From: Sneathiellales bacterium | GTDB lineage: Bacteria > Pseudomonadota > Alphaproteobacteria > JANQFL01 | Direction: 5' to 3' | DNA: 64,000 nucleotides | Assembly (NCBI GenBank): GCA_028277845.1 | Contig: JANQFL010000110.1 | Coordinates: 1 to 64,000 of the forward strand | In this document: positions 8,282 to 16,317 of the stretch, one piece after another | Layout: each line of letters starts with the position of its first letter | How positions within the stretch are numbered: the first letter of the stretch is position 1 | Translations under genes and position numbers: made by a program | Notes under the pieces: generated by a model | Databases searched by the model: none | What the model was told of the DNA's origin: nothing | What the model saw: the letters and a program-made list of their open reading frames with translations, nothing else

Positions 8282-9112
8282 ATGTACGGATTGATGAGAA
8301 CGGCGGGACGGGTGTTGCCCGACCGTCTGATGTTTCTCGTGATGAAAAATCTGGCGGGCATCAATCCGCGCATGCCGCTGAAGGACCGCGACCGGGCCGC
8401 CCTTGCGGAAAGTAAACGCCTGACATTCGGGCCGCGGGGCCGCAACGTGGCCTGGAGCTGGGGCGCGGGGCCGTTGATCATCTGCATGCACGGCTGGGCC
8501 GGACGGGGCACGCAGATGGCGCCCCTGGCCATGCACCTGGCCGCAAGCGGCTTTCAGGCGGTGGTGTTCGATGTAACCGGGCATGGTGAGTCGGGCGGGC
8601 GCCGCACCAGCTTCGAATTGTTCACCGAAGACGTGGCCGCGTTGACCCGCCGTCTCGGCCGCGACGTGTACGCCTATGTCGGGCACTCCGCCGGCGGCAT
8701 GTGCCTGATGGCCGCGCGGGCGACGCAGGGTATCCGCGCCGACAATTACGTCCTCATTTCCGCGCCGCGCTTTCCCTATCCGCCGGTCCGCACGATCCGC
8801 AAGCTCATCGGCGTGTCCGACCGGGTGCTGGACCGGTGCAAGGAGCTGTTTTCGGCGCAGCTCGGGTCCACGTGGCACGATATCAGCCAGGGCGCGGCCT
8901 ACGCCTATCGGGACCAGGGCCGGTTGCTGCTGATCTACGATCACGACGATCCGGAAATTCATCACAGCGACGGCGACAAGATTGCCGCCGGCTGGCCCGC
9001 GTCCAAGCTGATCAAGACCAGGGAACTGGGCCACCACAGAATTCTCTGGGCGCCCGACGTGCTGGATAACGTGACGGCGTTTCTGCAGCCGGCGCAGGTG
9101 CAAGGCGTTTGA
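8282..9112 (+). CDS. Alpha/beta hydrolase under TetR control
   Basis: A 276-residue hydrolase-fold protein. LIICMHGWAGRGTQMAPLA has the oxyanion-hole HG, VVFDVTGHGESGG the second signature, YVGHSAGGMCLMAA the Ser nucleophile elbow (GHSAGG), LLLIYDHDD a likely acid region and LGHHRIL a His candidate. The track start at 8258 is a TTG; ATG 8282 is preferred because the upstream operator box ends at 8256, which leaves too little leader for the TTG. Substrate unknown; lipase/esterase-like or thioesterase activity is possible. It is divergent from its probable repressor. Confidence 0.8.
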   Translation: MYGLMRTAGRVLPDRLMFLVMKNLAGINPRMPLKDRDRAALAESKRLTFGPRGRNVAWSWGAGPLIICMHGWAGRGTQMAPLAMHLAASGFQAVVFDVTGHGESGGRRTSFELFTEDVAALTRRLGRDVYAYVGHSAGGMCLMAARATQGIRADNYVLISAPRFPYPPVRTIRKLIGVSDRVLDRCKELFSAQLGSTWHDISQGAAYAYRDQGRLLLIYDHDDPEIHHSDGDKIAAGWPASKLIKTRELGHHRILWAPDVLDNVTAFLQPAQVQGV

Positions 9113-9122
9113 GAAGGACGGG

Positions 9123-9281
9123 TTAGTGCATGCGCCCGGCGCGAAGGCTGCGCGGCGACCGGCCGTATTTGCGGCGGAAGGCGCGGGAGAGGTGCTGCAG
9201 GTCTTTGAAACCCCAATTCAGGGCGATGGGGCCGATCGGTTCGCCGTCCGAGGACCGATTCATCAGGGTGCCGTGAATGAG
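9123..9281 (-). pseudogene. C-terminal relic of an AraC-family regulator
   Basis: Reading the minus strand gives IGPIALNWGFKDLQHLSRAF then RRKYGRSPRSLRAGRMH and a stop. This is the second helix-turn-helix of an AraC protein, without the first helix-turn-helix or the sensor domain. The frame upstream carries no AraC sequence and no plausible start. The relic lies between a hydrolase and the rhodanese gene and appears to be a deletion scar. Confidence 0.7.
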
Positions 9282-9332
9282 CAAACCATGTCCCGGCCAC
9301 ATTGTCTTAGCCGGTTGGGCGTTGGATGACCG

Positions 9333-9701
9333 CTAGATGGAGTAGTCCTCTTCCTCGAAGCGGGCGCCCTGGGTGTCCAGCCCGGCCTCGCGCCAGGCGT
9401 CCAGGCCGCCCTTCAGATTGACCAGGTTTTCGAACCCGGCCTGGGCCAGTTGCTTGGCCGCGGCGGCGGAGCGCCGGCCGACCTGGCACATGATCACCAG
9501 CCGCGCGGCGCCGAGCCGGGGAAAGACCGTGGGATCCAGGAACGAGAGCGGCGCCAACAGGGCGCCCGGGATGTGTTCGTATTCGTATTCGTGGGTTTCG
9601 CGCACGTCGATCAGCACCGCGCTGCCGGCCTCGAGCCATCCGTTGACGGTGTTGGCGTCTTCCTCCGCCAGGGACCAGTCGGCGCCGCCGGTATCGCTCA
9701 T
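9333..9701 (-). CDS. Rhodanese-like domain protein
   Basis: A 122-residue single-domain rhodanese. VLIDVRETHEYEYEHIPGA is the CH2A motif and VIMCQVGRRSAAAAKQL contains the active-site loop with catalytic Cys (CQVGRRS), followed by NLKGGLDAWREAG. Such proteins carry sulfane sulfur as a cysteine persulfide. The track start at 9785 is 28 residues longer; ATG at 9701 is chosen because GGAGACA precedes it and the domain begins soon after. It is divergent from asnB. Confidence 0.85.
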   Translation of the reverse strand: MSDTGGADWSLAEEDANTVNGWLEAGSAVLIDVRETHEYEYEHIPGALLAPLSFLDPTVFPRLGAARLVIMCQVGRRSAAAAKQLAQAGFENLVNLKGGLDAWREAGLDTQGARFEEEDYSI

Positions 9702-9863
9702 CGCGCTGTCTCCAATCGTCTGCACGGCCACCATAGCACAGGACGCCGCGCCACAACCGTGCTGCGGCAAAATGCTTGTTAACATCTGTCATGCTAGGGT
9801 CTGACATGCGCTAGTGTGCGTGATATGGGTCGCGCGCCGGGCGCGTCAACAAGGGGGCCGAGA

Positions 9864-11756
9864 ATGTGCGGCATTGCGGGACTGCTGCGACTGGACGGAG
9901 CCGAGGCGTCTCCGGCCGTTTTGGCCGCCATGACCGAACTGTTGCGCCATCGCGGGCCCGACGACAACGGCACCTGGCATGACGGGCCCGTCGGCCTGGC
10001 CCACACCCGGTTGTCCATCCTCGATACCACCGCCGCCGGGCATCAGCCCATGGCCTATGGCGACGGCCGGTACCGGATCGTGTTCAACGGCGAGGTCTAC
10101 AACTTCATCGAGGTACGCGACAGCTTGCGCGGCCTCGGTCACACGTTCCGCACCGAAAGCGACACCGAGGTTGTCCTGGCCGCCTATGCCGAATGGGGCG
10201 AGGATTGCCTGTACCGGTTCAACGGCATGTGGGGGCTGGCCATCTGGGACGCGGCCGAGCGCCGCCTGTTCCTGGCCCGCGACCGGTTCGGCGTCAAGCC
10301 GTTGTATTACTGGTTCGACGGCAAGGCGCTCGCGTTTTCCTCGGAGCTGAAAGGGTTGCTGGCCGTCCCCGAAATTACCGTCGCCTTCGATCCCCGCGCC
10401 GTGGCCACGGCGGTGCGGTTCACCATGCAGGCCGAATCGACCGAACCCGCGTTGATCGACGGGGCGCGGCGGTTGCTGCCCGGCCGCGCGCTCACGGTCG
10501 ACCTGTCGGGCAGGATGTCGGTCCGGCGCTGGTGGCGGACCCTGGATCACCTGGTCGACATTCCACCGACCGAGGAAGGGCAGGTCGCGCGGTTCCGCGA
10601 GCTGTTCGCCGACGCCTGCGCCGTCCGGTTGCGTTCCGATGTGCCGTTGGCGACGACCCTGTCAGGCGGTCTGGATTCCAGCTCGGTGCACGCCATGCTG
10701 GCGCGCATGCACGACGAACGGGGCGACCTGCAGCGCGTCGCCGCCGTCAAGCCGACCGCCTTTGTCGGCATGGTCGAGGACCAGGAGGATGAAACGGAGG
10801 CCGCGCGGCGGGTGGTGCGGGATTCTGGGTCCGAGGCCGTGTATACGCCGCTCGATACGGGCGATGCTCTCAGCCGCATTCCGGACCTGGTCTACGCTTC
10901 GGATGAGATTTCCTATCTGTTCATCGGCCAGTGGAGCAATTACCGCGAACTGCGCCGTGGCGGTTTCAAGGTTTCGCTCGATGGCCACGGCGCTGACGAG
11001 CTGACGGCGGGTTACGTCGAGTTTCCGTTGCCGGCCCTGGCCGAGGAGTTCCTGCGGGTCCGCGATCTGGTGCGCGCCGCGTCCGGCATGATGGCGCCGC
11101 TGCCGGACTGGATCTCCAAGATCGCGCAGCAACTGCCCGAACCGCTGGACCGGCTCAATCTCGAAAGTCTGTATTGGCGCAACGAAGCCGACGCCGCGCT
11201 GACGGCCGAACCCTACGACCTCATGACGGACTCCTGGCGCGCGGATTCGGCCGCCATGGCCTCGGGCACCAATTTTCAGCGCCGCATGTACTACGAATTT
11301 CACGAGGGCCGGCAGCCCTGGATTCTGCGGGAATTCGACCGCGCCTCCATGGCCCACGGCATCGAGGTGCGGTCCCCATTCCTCGACTGGCGCCTGGCCG
11401 TCTACGCCTTTTCCCTGCCGGCCGAGATCAAGTTCAAGAACGGCTATGCCAAGTATGTCCTGCGCCAGGCCATGGCCGGCGTGCTGCACGACGACATCCG
11501 CCTGCGCCGCAAGAAGGTTGGGTTTCCGCTGGTGGTGTTCAAACTGGCCGCCGGAACCCTGCGGCCGTTGTTGACCGAGGTGCTGGAGAGTTCGCTGCTG
11601 GACAAGGCCACCGGTATCGACGCCGAAGCCGCCCGCGCCGTTGCCCGGGACGCCATGGACCGGGACCACATGCGGGTGCCGTGGCTCCTGGTCCATTCCG
11701 CCCTGCTCGAGGACAGCTTCCGCCGCAAGGCCGCCGAGGTGCGGGCCGGTTTCTAA
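9864..11756 (+). CDS. asnB: Asparagine synthase (glutamine-hydrolysing)
   Basis: A 630-residue cytoplasmic enzyme that amidates aspartate using glutamine and ATP. The start MCGIAGLL places the catalytic Cys at position 2 after Met removal, which fixes ATG 9864 rather than the track start. The N-terminal glutaminase domain contains RHRGPDDNGTW and FNGEVYNFIE; the synthetase domain has the PP-loop TTLSGGLDSSSVHAML and SLDGHGADELTAGY. Some homologues instead act in polysaccharide or peptide amidation, but no biosynthetic cluster is nearby. It converges with the DUF899 gene, sharing four bases at the stops. Confidence 0.85.
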   Translation: MCGIAGLLRLDGAEASPAVLAAMTELLRHRGPDDNGTWHDGPVGLAHTRLSILDTTAAGHQPMAYGDGRYRIVFNGEVYNFIEVRDSLRGLGHTFRTESDTEVVLAAYAEWGEDCLYRFNGMWGLAIWDAAERRLFLARDRFGVKPLYYWFDGKALAFSSELKGLLAVPEITVAFDPRAVATAVRFTMQAESTEPALIDGARRLLPGRALTVDLSGRMSVRRWWRTLDHLVDIPPTEEGQVARFRELFADACAVRLRSDVPLATTLSGGLDSSSVHAMLARMHDERGDLQRVAAVKPTAFVGMVEDQEDETEAARRVVRDSGSEAVYTPLDTGDALSRIPDLVYASDEISYLFIGQWSNYRELRRGGFKVSLDGHGADELTAGYVEFPLPALAEEFLRVRDLVRAASGMMAPLPDWISKIAQQLPEPLDRLNLESLYWRNEADAALTAEPYDLMTDSWRADSAAMASGTNFQRRMYYEFHEGRQPWILREFDRASMAHGIEVRSPFLDWRLAVYAFSLPAEIKFKNGYAKYVLRQAMAGVLHDDIRLRRKKVGFPLVVFKLAAGTLRPLLTEVLESSLLDKATGIDAEAARAVARDAMDRDHMRVPWLLVHSALLEDSFRRKAAEVRAGF

Positions 11757-12469
11757 CCGTCCGCGCCGTAACTGTCGTGCAGGCGCACCCAATGCATGGG
11801 GTTGCCTTCCGACGGTTCGTCCCGGCCCTTGGGCGTCAGGTCGATGTAGTTGTAGGCGCCGTTGAGCAGGTCCAGACCGCGGCTGTAGGCGGAATAGGTG
11901 TGGTAGAGGCTGCCGTCGCCGCCCTTGGCGAACACGCTGATGGCCGGCAGGTCGTTGATGGAAATTTTGGTTTCCCGGTAGTTGTATTCGACCATATCGT
12001 CCGGATCGCGGTCGTCCGGGAAGCTGGCGTGAAAATCCTCGCTGAATGTGGTGTTGCCCGACGACAACCAGGGGAAGTTCCAGCCCAGCCGTTTCCTGAC
12101 GGCCAGGAGCTTGTCGAGCGGGCCGCGCGAGATTGCGGCGAAGGCGGTGTCGCGGGCGTTGAGGTGCGGTTCGATGCCGTTGAAATTGTCGGCCCAGAAC
12201 GAACAACTGACGCATGGGTTCTCCCAGTCCTTGCCGAACATGAAGTGATAGACGATCAGCTGGCTGCAGTCGCCGAACAACTCAGCCATGCGGACAGGGC
12301 CGTTCTCGCCATCGAAGACATAATCCCTGTCGATCCTGACCCAGGGCAGTTCGCGCCGGGCCGCCGACAGGGCGTCGCGTTCGCGGGTGAAGGCCTTCTC
12401 GCGCTCCAGCAATTGTTTGCGTTGCGTGAGCCACTCTTCTCGGGAAACCACGTTGGGGGCGCTCATCAT
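11753..12469 (-). CDS. DUF899 family thioredoxin-fold protein
   Basis: A 238-residue protein of the DUF899 family (thioredoxin-like fold, function unknown). Diagnostic features are an N-terminal EWLTQRKQLLEREKAFTRERD helix, ELPWVRIDRDYVFDGENG, LIVYHFMFGKDWENPCVSCSFWADNFNG with a CVSC pair, and GNPMHWVRLHD at the end. Members are often induced together with stress-type repressors. GGAGAA precedes the ATG. The promoter region has two related dyads (12499-12570), so it is probably repressor-controlled. Confidence 0.85.
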   Translation of the reverse strand: MMSAPNVVSREEWLTQRKQLLEREKAFTRERDALSAARRELPWVRIDRDYVFDGENGPVRMAELFGDCSQLIVYHFMFGKDWENPCVSCSFWADNFNGIEPHLNARDTAFAAISRGPLDKLLAVRKRLGWNFPWLSSGNTTFSEDFHASFPDDRDPDDMVEYNYRETKISINDLPAISVFAKGGDGSLYHTYSAYSRGLDLLNGAYNYIDLTPKGRDEPSEGNPMHWVRLHDSYGADG

Positions 12470-12498
12470 CGTTCTCCTTGTCCGCTGTCGTCTATTTA

Positions 12499-12570
12499 TT
12501 TAACCATCTGGTTTAATAATTGGGGGCGGATCAGCCAGGGTCAAGTAGAAATTCAACCAATTGGTTGAAT
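12499..12570 (-). promoter_or_regulatory. DUF899 promoter flanked by two AACCA/TGGTT dyads
   Basis: ATTCAACCAATTGGTTGAAT (12551-12570) is a perfect 20-bp palindrome. TTTAACCATCTGGTTTAA (12499-12516) is a near copy. Their centres are 53 bp apart, about five helical turns. On the minus strand a TTGACC (-35) and AATTAT (-10) with 17-bp spacing lie between them. This arrangement suggests repression of the DUF899 gene, possibly with looping, by an ArsR- or MarR-like protein encoded elsewhere. Confidence 0.6.
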
Positions 12571-12591
12571 TAAATCGTAAGCGACTGAAAA

Positions 12592-13707
12592 CTAAAATAA
12601 AATAGCAGCGTGGTTGTCCCAATGCATGCCGCCAACCGGGGTTGTGGCCGGCCGGGAACCACCGCGCACGGGGTTGTGCCGGAGCACCGTTCCGTCGCCT
12701 GTGGTGAGCACGAACGCGCCCGGTTCGGCCGCCGGTGCCAGGCCGCAGACGTCCCGGGCTTTCAGGTGTCCGAGGAACCGGCCGTCGGCCGCGTTCCAGA
12801 ACACGGCCAAACCGCCGCGCGGCGCCGTGGCCGCGACCACGCGGCCCGACGTGTCGAACGCGACGCTGCCGATGTAATGGCGGAGTTTCCGTTCGATGGG
12901 TCCCGGTGCGCGAAGCAGTCTTGTCGGGCCCCCCGGGCGGTGAACACCTACCAACGGCACCTTGGCGGATTTGCCGCCCTGGAACTGCATGGCGAAGGCC
13001 ACGTCTCCGGAAACGTTGACGGCGATGTGGCGAATGGACAACTGGTGCCAGCCGGGTTCCAATTCCATGACGTCGACGGCCTGGCCCGACGCCACGTCGA
13101 CGAACGCCAGGTTCGGGCGCATGCTGTCCAGGTTGAGCTTGGTCCGCCCGTGATCCGGATGGGTGCGGATGCCGCCGTTGGCTATCGCGAGCGTCTTGCC
13201 GTCGGGCAGCCACGCGATCTGATGCGGACCGGTGCCGTGACTCGGAAACTCGCCCGCACGCTTGTAGCCATCGACGGCATCATAAACGGCGACAACACCG
13301 TCGCCGGATTCGTAATCGTTCTCGCCGGCCAACAGATACCGGCCATCGGCGGAATACACGCCGTGGCCATAGTAATGCCGTCCTTGCGGCGATGTTATGT
13401 CCATGACCCGTTGGCCGGTATCGCTATCGATGATGCCGACATAGGTGCCGGGCCGGCGCGCGAAGACGGCAGCGACTGATCCGGAACGCCTCACGGCGAT
13501 TCCGTGTCCCCGGCCCGGAAGCGGCTGCCGCCAGAGAAGCGGGCCCGACGGGTCGAATCGGGCCACGAAGTGGTTTTTGTCCTTGTCGGTCCCGCAACTG
13601 AGGATGTGCCGGGGCGGTTGCGCCGCTTGCGCGATCGGCCCGATCCAGACGCCGCATGCCAATGCCCCGCCGGCCGCGGACAAAAATCTGCGCCGGTTCA
13701 GTGTCAT
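12592..13707 (-). CDS. DUF1513 beta-propeller-like protein of the imelysin operon
   Basis: A 371-residue exported protein. The N-terminus MTLNRRRFLSAAGGALACG resembles a Tat signal (RRRFL plus hydrophobic stretch). The body has repeated strand patterns typical of WD40/YVTN-like propellers, including GHGIAVRRSG, GHGVYSADGRYLLAGEND and GPHQIAWLPDGKTLAIANGG, the core DUF1513 signatures. Genes of this family sit at the end of imelysin/DUF1111 iron-acquisition operons. It starts three bases after the imelysin stop, so it is the last gene of the operon. Its biochemical role is not known. Confidence 0.8.
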   Translation of the reverse strand: MTLNRRRFLSAAGGALACGVWIGPIAQAAQPPRHILSCGTDKDKNHFVARFDPSGPLLWRQPLPGRGHGIAVRRSGSVAAVFARRPGTYVGIIDSDTGQRVMDITSPQGRHYYGHGVYSADGRYLLAGENDYESGDGVVAVYDAVDGYKRAGEFPSHGTGPHQIAWLPDGKTLAIANGGIRTHPDHGRTKLNLDSMRPNLAFVDVASGQAVDVMELEPGWHQLSIRHIAVNVSGDVAFAMQFQGGKSAKVPLVGVHRPGGPTRLLRAPGPIERKLRHYIGSVAFDTSGRVVAATAPRGGLAVFWNAADGRFLGHLKARDVCGLAPAAEPGAFVLTTGDGTVLRHNPVRGGSRPATTPVGGMHWDNHAAILF

Positions 13708-13710
13708 GGG

Positions 13711-14799
13711 TCAGTCTCCGTCGCGGGCATTGAAGCCGAGATTGATGCCGAGTTCGACGGCGATCGCTTCGTTGACCAGCAGGTGCAGACCGAGGATCTT
13801 CTCGCGCAGGACCTCGATCCGGAACCGCGGTCTGATCTCGGTCACGGCATCGTGCAGCGGCATGGCGTCATCGCGTGCTCGTTCCAATGCCTGCTCGATG
13901 GCACCGGTGAAACCGTCGGCCAGGGCCTCGGCGCCCGCGTTGCGCAACTGATCCGCCAGGCCGCCCGGTACGGTGGTCACCGCCAGCGCGCTTTCCAGAT
14001 TGGCGGCGATGTTGGCCAGCGATCGGCGGCTGCGCCAGCTCTCCGCCCGGCGTGGCCGGGCGTCCTCGAGGCTCTTGCCGAGCGGCCGGTCGAGCTTCAG
14101 TTTGATGGCCGCGTCGAACACGCCGGACAGGCTTTTCAGAACATCGGTGGCGGCGTCCCTGTCGTCGTAATACAGTTCGTTGCCGTCGGCGGCGCTCAGG
14201 ACGGCATCACGGAATCCGCCCGCCCGCAGCCAGTCATCCAAAACCTGCGCCGCCAGATCTTCCTGGAAACGGGCCATGGAAGCCGCGAGCCGGCAGGCGT
14301 AGCGGTGATAATCGGAGGCATTCGGTTCGGTCATGGCCTCCGCGCTGGAAAACAGGATGCGTTCGACGGCGGCCAGGCTTTGCAGGGCGACGCTCTTGCC
14401 GGCCAGGCCACCAGGTGCGAGCAACGCCGGATCGCGCTTCTTCAAGGCCCGCTTCAACTGCCGGGCACCGACACCGCCCTTGTCGGGCCAGAAGAAGAAC
14501 CGGGATTCGCGGCCGTTCTCGGTAACCGGCCCATAGGAAAACGATTGCAGCCGTTGCCAGACGTCCATGACGGCGTGGAACGCGGCTCGGGTTTTGGCCA
14601 GACCCGCGGCGTCGGGGGCGGCGCAAAAGGCGGACGCGGTGTCGGCCAGTGCGACTTCCTTGGCCATCAGGTCGCGATAGGCCGGGATGATGACGCCGTC
14701 CGTGACCGCCTGTGCGAGTTCGCCGAAATCCGGCTCGGCCCGGGCCACCGTGGCGGCCAGGCAAAACGACAGAAGCGTGACGAGGGCACGGGTCAACAT
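13711..14799 (-). CDS. Imelysin-family protein (first type, no GxHxxE)
   Basis: A 362-residue periplasmic or outer-membrane-associated M75/imelysin-like protein with a signal peptide (MLTRALVTLLSFCLAATVARA). GVIIPAYRDLMAKEV, FHAVMDVWQRLQSFSYGPV and RESRFFFWPDKGGVG match the imelysin helix bundle of the shorter branch, which lacks the GxHxxE motif seen in the paralogue at 16314. Family members bind or help take up iron or haem; peptidase activity is doubtful. It lies between DUF1111 and DUF1513 with gaps of nine and three bases. Confidence 0.82.
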   Translation of the reverse strand: MLTRALVTLLSFCLAATVARAEPDFGELAQAVTDGVIIPAYRDLMAKEVALADTASAFCAAPDAAGLAKTRAAFHAVMDVWQRLQSFSYGPVTENGRESRFFFWPDKGGVGARQLKRALKKRDPALLAPGGLAGKSVALQSLAAVERILFSSAEAMTEPNASDYHRYACRLAASMARFQEDLAAQVLDDWLRAGGFRDAVLSAADGNELYYDDRDAATDVLKSLSGVFDAAIKLKLDRPLGKSLEDARPRRAESWRSRRSLANIAANLESALAVTTVPGGLADQLRNAGAEALADGFTGAIEQALERARDDAMPLHDAVTEIRPRFRIEVLREKILGLHLLVNEAIAVELGINLGFNARDGD

Positions 14800-14808
14800 G
14801 GCGCCATC

Positions 14809-16317
14809 CTACAACGAATTGAGAAAGGCCAGCAGGGCGTCGCGGTCGGCCTTGGGCATGGCGGCGAAGGCGTCGCGGCTGGCCTGGGCCTCGCCGCCGT
14901 GCCACAGGATGGCTTCGGTCAGGTTGCGGGCGCGGCCGTCGTGCAGGAATTGGGTATGACCGCTGACCTTGTGCGTCAGGCCGATGCCCCACAAGGGTTG
15001 GGTGCGCCATTCGCGGCCTGTGGCCAGACCTTCCGGCCGGTTGTCGGCAAGGCCGTCACCCATGTCGTGCAGCAACATGTCCGAATAGGGCCAGATCAGT
15101 TGCCCGGCGAGCCGGGGATCGACACCCTTGCGGCGGGTGGCGAACTTCGGCGTATGGCACCCCGTGCAGCCCGCGCCGTAGAACAGGGACTTCCCGCGGA
15201 GCACGGTGACATCATCGACATCGCGCCGTTCAGGCACGGCGACGTGGCGCACGTAAAACAGGATCAGGTCCATGACCTCGGCCGAGGCTTCCAGATCGTC
15301 GTACTGAGGGCTGTTGCCGTTGGGTGCCGACCGGCATTTGTCCTGCGCCTCGGTGCAATCGCCGGCGGCGAACGGGGCGAGGGGGTTGGAGATGCCGATG
15401 TCGCCGGCCATGGCGGCGGCGTTCTGTTCGGCGAGGCTGGGCTTGCCCGCCTTCCAGCCGAAGCGGCCGAGCATGGGCTTGCCGGCGGCGACGCTCCAGA
15501 CCCGGTTGGCCTTGCCGGAGATGCCGTCGTTGTTCGCGTCGTCCGGGTCCGCGGCGGCCAGGATGTCCTCGGCGGCGACGGCTTCGAGCAAACCGAGGCC
15601 GATCATGGGCTGGGCGACGCGCGGTGAGAACATGGCGTCGGGATGCAGCGGACCGTAACCAAGGTCGGCGAGGGCATAGGTGGGCTTGCGCAGGATGACG
15701 GTTTCGTCGTCCGCCAGTTTCACCGGCACGTCGGCGTATGCGATCACCATGCGGCCCTCGGGCGGGTGGCCGGGATTGGCGATGTCCTGGATCTGGCTGC
15801 CGTAAACGGGTTCCGGAATCACCGCGGCCTTGAGTTCGGCCAGAAGTTCGCGCTGCGCGTCGTTTGCCGGCGGCACCGAAACCCGCAGGAACATGGACAC
15901 GGCGCTGTCCTCGGCATCGGCCGGCGGATGACCGCGTCCGTCCTTCAGGTGGCAGCGCTGGCAGGCGCGGGCGTTGTAGATCGGGCCCAGGCCGTCGGCG
16001 GCCTGGGTCGAGGCCGGTGCCGTCACCCAGATGCGGCGGAACAGGCCGTTGCCGACGAAGAAATCGGCGCGCGCCTTGAAGGGCAGGTTGGCGGATGGCT
16101 GGGAAAAGGCTTCCCGGTCCAGACGCTTGCGGTTGGTGGCGCCGCCGCCGGGCAGGGCCTCCCACCTTTCGGCGCGGGAGAAGTCGTCGGTCGGAGCCAG
16201 GATTGCGGCGCGCTGCGCGGCGCTCATGCCGGCCCATGATACCTGGGATAGGCCCAAGACGATGGACGCCGCAAAAGCGGCGCCCAGGGTCTTGTTCAAG
16301 ATGTATCGTTCAATCAC
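14809..16317 (-). CDS. DUF1111 di-haem protein (cytochrome c peroxidase-like)
   Basis: A 502-residue exported c-type cytochrome. An N-terminal hydrophobic signal is followed by the haem-binding motifs CQRCH (Cys119-His123) and CTGCH in LFYGAGCTGCHTPKFATRR. NRVWSVAAGKPMLGRFGWKAG and THKVSGHTQFLHDGRARNLTEAILWHGGEA are DUF1111/di-haem oxidoreductase signatures. It could supply electrons or oxidise iron for the neighbouring imelysins. Its start overlaps the upstream imelysin stop by four bases. Confidence 0.85.
   Translation of the reverse strand: MIERYILNKTLGAAFAASIVLGLSQVSWAGMSAAQRAAILAPTDDFSRAERWEALPGGGATNRKRLDREAFSQPSANLPFKARADFFVGNGLFRRIWVTAPASTQAADGLGPIYNARACQRCHLKDGRGHPPADAEDSAVSMFLRVSVPPANDAQRELLAELKAAVIPEPVYGSQIQDIANPGHPPEGRMVIAYADVPVKLADDETVILRKPTYALADLGYGPLHPDAMFSPRVAQPMIGLGLLEAVAAEDILAAADPDDANNDGISGKANRVWSVAAGKPMLGRFGWKAGKPSLAEQNAAAMAGDIGISNPLAPFAAGDCTEAQDKCRSAPNGNSPQYDDLEASAEVMDLILFYVRHVAVPERRDVDDVTVLRGKSLFYGAGCTGCHTPKFATRRKGVDPRLAGQLIWPYSDMLLHDMGDGLADNRPEGLATGREWRTQPLWGIGLTHKVSGHTQFLHDGRARNLTEAILWHGGEAQASRDAFAAMPKADRDALLAFLNSL

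Noticed and set aside
10662-12215. 517-codon ORF on the minus strand across asnB and the DUF899 gene
   Set aside because: It is a shadow ORF typical of high-GC DNA: Gln/Arg/His-rich, no domain, and fully covered by two well-supported genes.
13504-15627. 707-codon plus-strand ORF opposite the imelysin operon
   Set aside because: Low-complexity composition, no ribosome site or motif; the opposite strand carries four clear family proteins.
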